From the NCBI RefSeq assembly GCF_003325475.1, contig NZ_CP029495.1, positions 2,790,001-2,854,000 on the forward strand: DNA of 64,000 nt. Reading direction: 5' to 3'. Shown in pieces: positions 60,740 through 64,000 of this stretch. Both the position numbers and the translations under genes were made by a program. The number at the start of each line of letters is the position of its first letter. The first letter of the stretch is position 1. The notes under the pieces are model-generated. The model had not been told where the DNA came from. It did no database searches and was given only the letters and a program-made list of their open reading frames with translations. The DNA comes from Chromobacterium phragmitis. Lineage in GTDB: Bacteria > Pseudomonadota > Gammaproteobacteria > Burkholderiales > Chromobacteriaceae.

Positions 60740-63034
60740 TCAGGGATGGAAATGTCTTTGCGCCACCCAGGCCTGGCCCAGGGCCAGGCCGCCGTCGCCG
60801 GCGGGCGCCCGCCGCGCCTGCAGCATGGACAGGCCGCGTCGGCCCAGCGCGGCATGCAGGCCGCGCGCCAGGATGGCGTTTTGCAGGCAGCCGCCGCCGC
60901 ACGCCACGCGGCGCAGCCCGTGGCGGCGAGCCGCCTGGGCGGCCCAGTCGGCCAGCGCTTCGATCAGGCAGGCATGGAACAGCGCCGCGCCCTCGGCCGG
61001 GGCCATGCCGTCGGCCAGCCGGCGCAACAGCGGCGACAGGTCCAGCGTCTGCTCCTCGTCTATCCGGTGCAGCCGTGGCGGCTTGTCCGGCAAGCCGTGG
61101 CGTTCGGCCAGGCCTTCCAGCCGCATCGCCGCCTGGGCTTCGAAGCTGGTGCGGGCAGCCACGCCCAGCAGCGCGGCGGCGGCGTCGAATTGCCGCCCCA
61201 GGCTGGTGGTCGCGGCCATGGGTTTGCCGTTGGCCAGCCAGCGCGCCAGTTGCGGCGCGGCCGCCTCGCGGGGGAAGCGGTGGGCGATTTCCTCGTCCGC
61301 GCCCCAGCCGTGCAGCGCGGCGGCGGCCATGCGCCAGGGCTCGCGCGCGGCGCGGTCGCCGCCGGGCAAGGGCAGCGGGGCCAGATGCGCCAGCCGCTGG
61401 CTATGGGCGCCGTCCACCAGCAGCAGCTCGCCGCCCCAGGCCGCGCCGTCGTCGCCCAATCCGGCGCCGTCCAGCGCCAGGCCCAGCACCGCGTCGTCGC
61501 ATTGCTGTTCGGCCAGGATGGCGGCGATGTGGGCATGGTGATGCTGCACCGCCAGGGCCGGGAGGCCCCAGCGTTCGGCCAGCTCGCGCGCCAGCCGGCT
61601 GCTGAAGTAGTCGGGGTGCAGGTCGTGGGCGACGCATTCCGGCCGGGTGGCCAATAGCGTCTGCAAGTGGGCGACGGCGGCCTCCAGCGCCTGGCAGTTG
61701 GCCACGCGGTCCAGGTCGCCGATGTGTTGGGACAGGAAGGCTTCGTTGCCGCGGGTCAGGCACAGCGTGTTTTTCTGCTGCGCGCCCAGCGCCAGCACGG
61801 ACGGCCCGCCGCGCGACAGGCCGATGGCGCAGGGTGTGTAGCCGCGGCCGCGGCGCAGGAATTGCGCGTGGCCGTGGCAGCCCATGCGCAGCACGCTGTC
61901 GTCGCAGCGGGTGACGATGTCGCGGTTATGCTCCAGCACCGCGTCGGCCAGCACCGGCAGCAGCACGCGGGCGTCCTCGTCCGCGGTGATCAGCGGCTCG
62001 CCGCGAAGGTTGGCGCTGGTCATCACCAGCAGCAGCGGCTGCGGTTGTTTCAGCCAGCCGGCGCCGGCCGGCCGGCCGGCGGCTTCGTGGAACAGCAGGT
62101 AATGCAGCGGGGTGTAGGGCAGCATCGCGCCCAGCCAGGCCACATCCGGCGCCACGCCGGCCAGCGCCTTGTCGCAGGCGGCGGTCTTGGGCAGCAGCGC
62201 GATGGGGCGCTGGGCCGAGTTCAACAGCCGCAGCGACAGTTCGTCCGGCTCAGCCAGGCCGGCCAGCGAGACGGCGTTGGCGGCCATCACCGCCAGCGGC
62301 TTTTCCTCGCGGGCCTTGCGCTGGCGCAGCCGGGCCACGGCGCCGGCGTCGCGGGCGTCGCAGGCCAGGTGATAGCCGCCCAGGCCCTTGATGGCGACGA
62401 TCTCGCCGCGCCGCAGCCGCTTCAGCGTTTCGGCGATGGCATCGCCGGCGACAAGGCCCGCCGCGTCTCGCAGCGAGAGCCTTGGGCCGCAATGCGCGCA
62501 GGCGTTGGGTTCGGCATGGAAGCGGCGGTGCCGCGGGTCGCGGTATTCGGCCAGGCAGGCGGGGCACTGCGGAAACACGGCCATGCTGGTTTGGGCGCGG
62601 TCGTAGGGCAGGCGGTTGACCAGGGTGTAGCGCGGCCCGCAATCGGTGCAGTTGATGAAAGGGTAGCGGTAGCGCCGGTCGGCGGGGTCGAACAGTTCGG
62701 CCAGGCAGGCGTCGCAGACGCAGCTGTCGGCGCCGATGGCGGCGCGGTTGCCGCCGGCGGCGCTGTCCAGGATGGCGAAGCCGGCGTCTTCTTCCCGCTC
62801 GGGCCGCGGCTGGCGCAGTACTTGGTCGATGCGCGCCAGCGGCGGCTTTTCGGCCAGCAGGCGGCTGGCGAAGCCGTCCAGCTGGGCGCGGCCGCCTTGC
62901 AGCTCCAGCGTGACGCCGTCGCCGTCGTTGCGTATCCAGCCGGACAAGGCGAGCTCGTCCGCCAGCCGGTAGGCGAAGGGGCGGAAGCCAACCCCCTGCA
63001 CGATGCCTCTCACCGTCAACTGTTCGCGCGCCAT
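60740..63034 (-). CDS. hypF: Carbamoyltransferase HypF
   Basis: A 764-residue enzyme that makes the thiocarboxamide on HypE from carbamoyl phosphate. Domains in order: acylphosphatase (VRGIVQGVGFRPFAYRLA, residues 7-24); two zinc fingers (CDACLAELF...CTDCGPRY and CPACLAEYR...CAHCGPRL); a YrdC-like domain with KGLGGYHLACDA; and a Kae1-like domain with HHHAHIAAILAE and GLALDGAGLGDDG. The start at 63034 gives the normal length (E. coli 750). It lies between hypB and hypC, whereas E. coli keeps hypF elsewhere. Confidence 0.96.
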   Translation of the reverse strand: MAREQLTVRGIVQGVGFRPFAYRLADELALSGWIRNDGDGVTLELQGGRAQLDGFASRLLAEKPPLARIDQVLRQPRPEREEDAGFAILDSAAGGNRAAIGADSCVCDACLAELFDPADRRYRYPFINCTDCGPRYTLVNRLPYDRAQTSMAVFPQCPACLAEYRDPRHRRFHAEPNACAHCGPRLSLRDAAGLVAGDAIAETLKRLRRGEIVAIKGLGGYHLACDARDAGAVARLRQRKAREEKPLAVMAANAVSLAGLAEPDELSLRLLNSAQRPIALLPKTAACDKALAGVAPDVAWLGAMLPYTPLHYLLFHEAAGRPAGAGWLKQPQPLLLVMTSANLRGEPLITADEDARVLLPVLADAVLEHNRDIVTRCDDSVLRMGCHGHAQFLRRGRGYTPCAIGLSRGGPSVLALGAQQKNTLCLTRGNEAFLSQHIGDLDRVANCQALEAAVAHLQTLLATRPECVAHDLHPDYFSSRLARELAERWGLPALAVQHHHAHIAAILAEQQCDDAVLGLALDGAGLGDDGAAWGGELLLVDGAHSQRLAHLAPLPLPGGDRAAREPWRMAAAALHGWGADEEIAHRFPREAAAPQLARWLANGKPMAATTSLGRQFDAAAALLGVAARTSFEAQAAMRLEGLAERHGLPDKPPRLHRIDEEQTLDLSPLLRRLADGMAPAEGAALFHACLIEALADWAAQAARRHGLRRVACGGGCLQNAILARGLHAALGRRGLSMLQARRAPAGDGGLALGQAWVAQRHFHP

Positions 63035-63036
63035 GG

Positions 63037-63852
63037 TCAACCTCCTTCGCCGCAACCGGCCGCCAGCCAGTTCAGCCATTCGTCGCAGCCTTCGCCGGTT
63101 TTGACCGACAGCCGGATCACCGGCAGGCCGGGGCGAACCCGGCGCGCCATGCGGATGGCGGCGGCGATGTCGAAGTCCAGATGGGGCAGCAGGTCGGTCT
63201 TGCTGATGATCAACAGGTCGGCCGCGCGGAACATGTCCGGATATTTGAGCGGCTTGTCCTCGCCCTCGGTCACCGACAGGATGGCCACCTTGTGCGCCTC
63301 TCCCAGATCGAAGGCGGCGGGGCACACCAGGTTGCCCACGTTCTCGATCAGCAGCAGGCCGCCGTTCGGCATGGCCCGGTCGCGCTCCAGCCGCGCCAGC
63401 GCCTGGGCCACCATGCGGGCGTCCAGATGGCAGCCCTTGCCGGTGTTGATCTGCACCGCCGGCGCGCCGGCGGCGCGGATGCGTTCGGCGTCGTTGGCGG
63501 TTTGCTGGTCGCCTTCCACCACCGCCACCGGCTTGCGCCCGGCCCAGCGGCCAATGGTGTCCACCAGCAGGCTGGTTTTGCCGGAGCCGGGGCTGGACAC
63601 CAGATTGAGCGCGAAGACGCCGCGTTCGGCCAGCAGCCTGCGATTGCGCGCGGCGCGGGCGTTGTTGTCGGCGAGGATGTCCTGCTCGATGGCGACGATG
63701 CGTTCGGCCGGGGTGTCCGGCGCGTGCGCGGCGTCCAGCGGGCCATGGCGCTGGCCGGCCAGCCGGTAGCCGCTTCCGGGCGCGCCATGGCCATGGCCGC
63801 GCTTGCCGTTGATGCTGACTTGTCCGTGGCCGCAGCCGCAGGTTGTGCACAT
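63037..63852 (-). CDS. hypB: Hydrogenase nickel GTPase HypB
   Basis: A 271-residue GTPase that, with HypA, inserts nickel. The N-terminal high-affinity nickel motif CTTCGCG is directly after Met1. A short His-rich segment (GKRGHGHGAPG) follows but is much shorter than the nickel store of rhizobial HypB. The P-loop is SSPGSGKTSLL, and metal-site residues lie in GDQQT and ENVGNLVCPA. It starts 11 bases past hypA. Confidence 0.96.
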   Translation of the reverse strand: MCTTCGCGHGQVSINGKRGHGHGAPGSGYRLAGQRHGPLDAAHAPDTPAERIVAIEQDILADNNARAARNRRLLAERGVFALNLVSSPGSGKTSLLVDTIGRWAGRKPVAVVEGDQQTANDAERIRAAGAPAVQINTGKGCHLDARMVAQALARLERDRAMPNGGLLLIENVGNLVCPAAFDLGEAHKVAILSVTEGEDKPLKYPDMFRAADLLIISKTDLLPHLDFDIAAAIRMARRVRPGLPVIRLSVKTGEGCDEWLNWLAAGCGEGG

Positions 63853-63863
63853 GGTGTTTCCTC

Positions 63864-64000
63864 CTAGCGGATTCCGATATCGACCACCCTCATCTCGTCG
63901 CCGCCTTCCAGCGCCAGGTTTTCGCCGCCGCAGCGCGGGCAACGGGCCGGGAGGGAGGCGATTTCGGCGCGCTGCCCGCAGTCGCCGCAATGGGCCTGGG
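63864..64000 (-). CDS. hypA: Hydrogenase nickel chaperone HypA, N-terminus off the right edge
   Basis: The last 44 residues of a HypA protein are visible. The zinc site is seen as HCGDCG and CPRCGG, followed by the usual C-terminal strand (MRVVDIGIR). The N-terminal nickel-binding MHE part lies beyond the window. Confidence 0.92.
   Translation of the reverse strand, partial: QAHCGDCGQRAEIASLPARCPRCGGENLALEGGDEMRVVDIGIR

Noticed and set aside
63035..63850. An N-terminal extension of HypF of about 270 residues
   Set aside because: The open frame runs through hypB in another frame. The acylphosphatase domain begins right after the ATG at 63034, and the resulting length is normal.

Overview
The window is about 64 kb of GC-rich (roughly 65% by eye) DNA from a Gram-negative betaproteobacterium. 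The most likely source is the Chromobacteriaceae/Neisseriales: cbb3 oxidase with CcoG and FixH, tryptophanase, the style of the genes and the codon use all fit Chromobacterium. This rests on recognition, not on a search. No tRNA, rRNA, CRISPR array, insertion sequence or prophage was seen. Most of the DNA is ordinary chromosome with several accessory blocks.

Layout. 1-2.0 kb: a polyprenyl-phosphate glycosyltransferase (cut by the left edge) coupled to an ArnT-like transferase. 2.1-3.5 kb: a peptide/H+ symporter. 3.8-5.4 kb: tryptophanase, preceded by a 35-codon tnaC-type leader peptide that is not annotated by length-based gene finders. 5.5-7.1 kb: glutathione transferase, YbaK-type deacylase and a small unknown protein. 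7.2-10.2 kb and 21.2-24.1 kb: two copies of the same arrangement, an SgrR-like regulator divergent from an MFS exporter. 10.3-15.6 kb: ccoNOQP-ccoG-fixH for the high-affinity cbb3 oxidase, behind an FNR-type promoter with a leader of about 340 nt. 16-20.6 kb: an M61 peptidase and pepN. 20.6-21.1 kb: a small heat-shock protein with a sigma-32 promoter. 24.2-27.9 kb: an alpha/beta hydrolase, an unusual protein of three fused RidA domains, and a 2OG-Fe(II) oxygenase. 28.3-31.9 kb: eutBC and an ethanolamine permease without microcompartment genes. 32-33.2 kb: aroC. 33.2-39.9 kb: an HDOD signalling protein, an HD-GYP response regulator and a large hybrid histidine kinase. 40.3-41.6 kb: the wreck of a siderophore locus (diaminobutyrate aminotransferase plus an NRPS adenylation domain) that still carries a Fur box. 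41.7-43.3 kb: three small envelope proteins.

43.3-64 kb is one metabolic island: hyfABCDEFGHIJ plus hycI, encoding a group 4 [NiFe] hydrogenase / formate hydrogenlyase of the Hyf (FHL-2) type, its sigma-54 activator (FhlA/HyfR-like), a sigma-54 promoter with a palindromic candidate activator site, and the maturation genes hypA-B-F-C-D-E. HypA/HypB deliver nickel, HypF/E/C/D build Fe(CN)2CO, and HycI removes a 32-residue tail from the large subunit HyfG. The formate dehydrogenase gene (fdhF) and formate channel are not in the window. Together with the FNR-controlled cbb3 oxidase, tryptophanase and ethanolamine lyase, the content suggests a bacterium fit for microaerobic and fermentative growth.

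The items most worth a second look are the tnaC leader, the triple-RidA protein with a lost arginine in its first domain, the Fur-boxed siderophore remnant, the paired SgrR/MFS modules, and a dispersed intergenic repeat of about 110 bp present twice.
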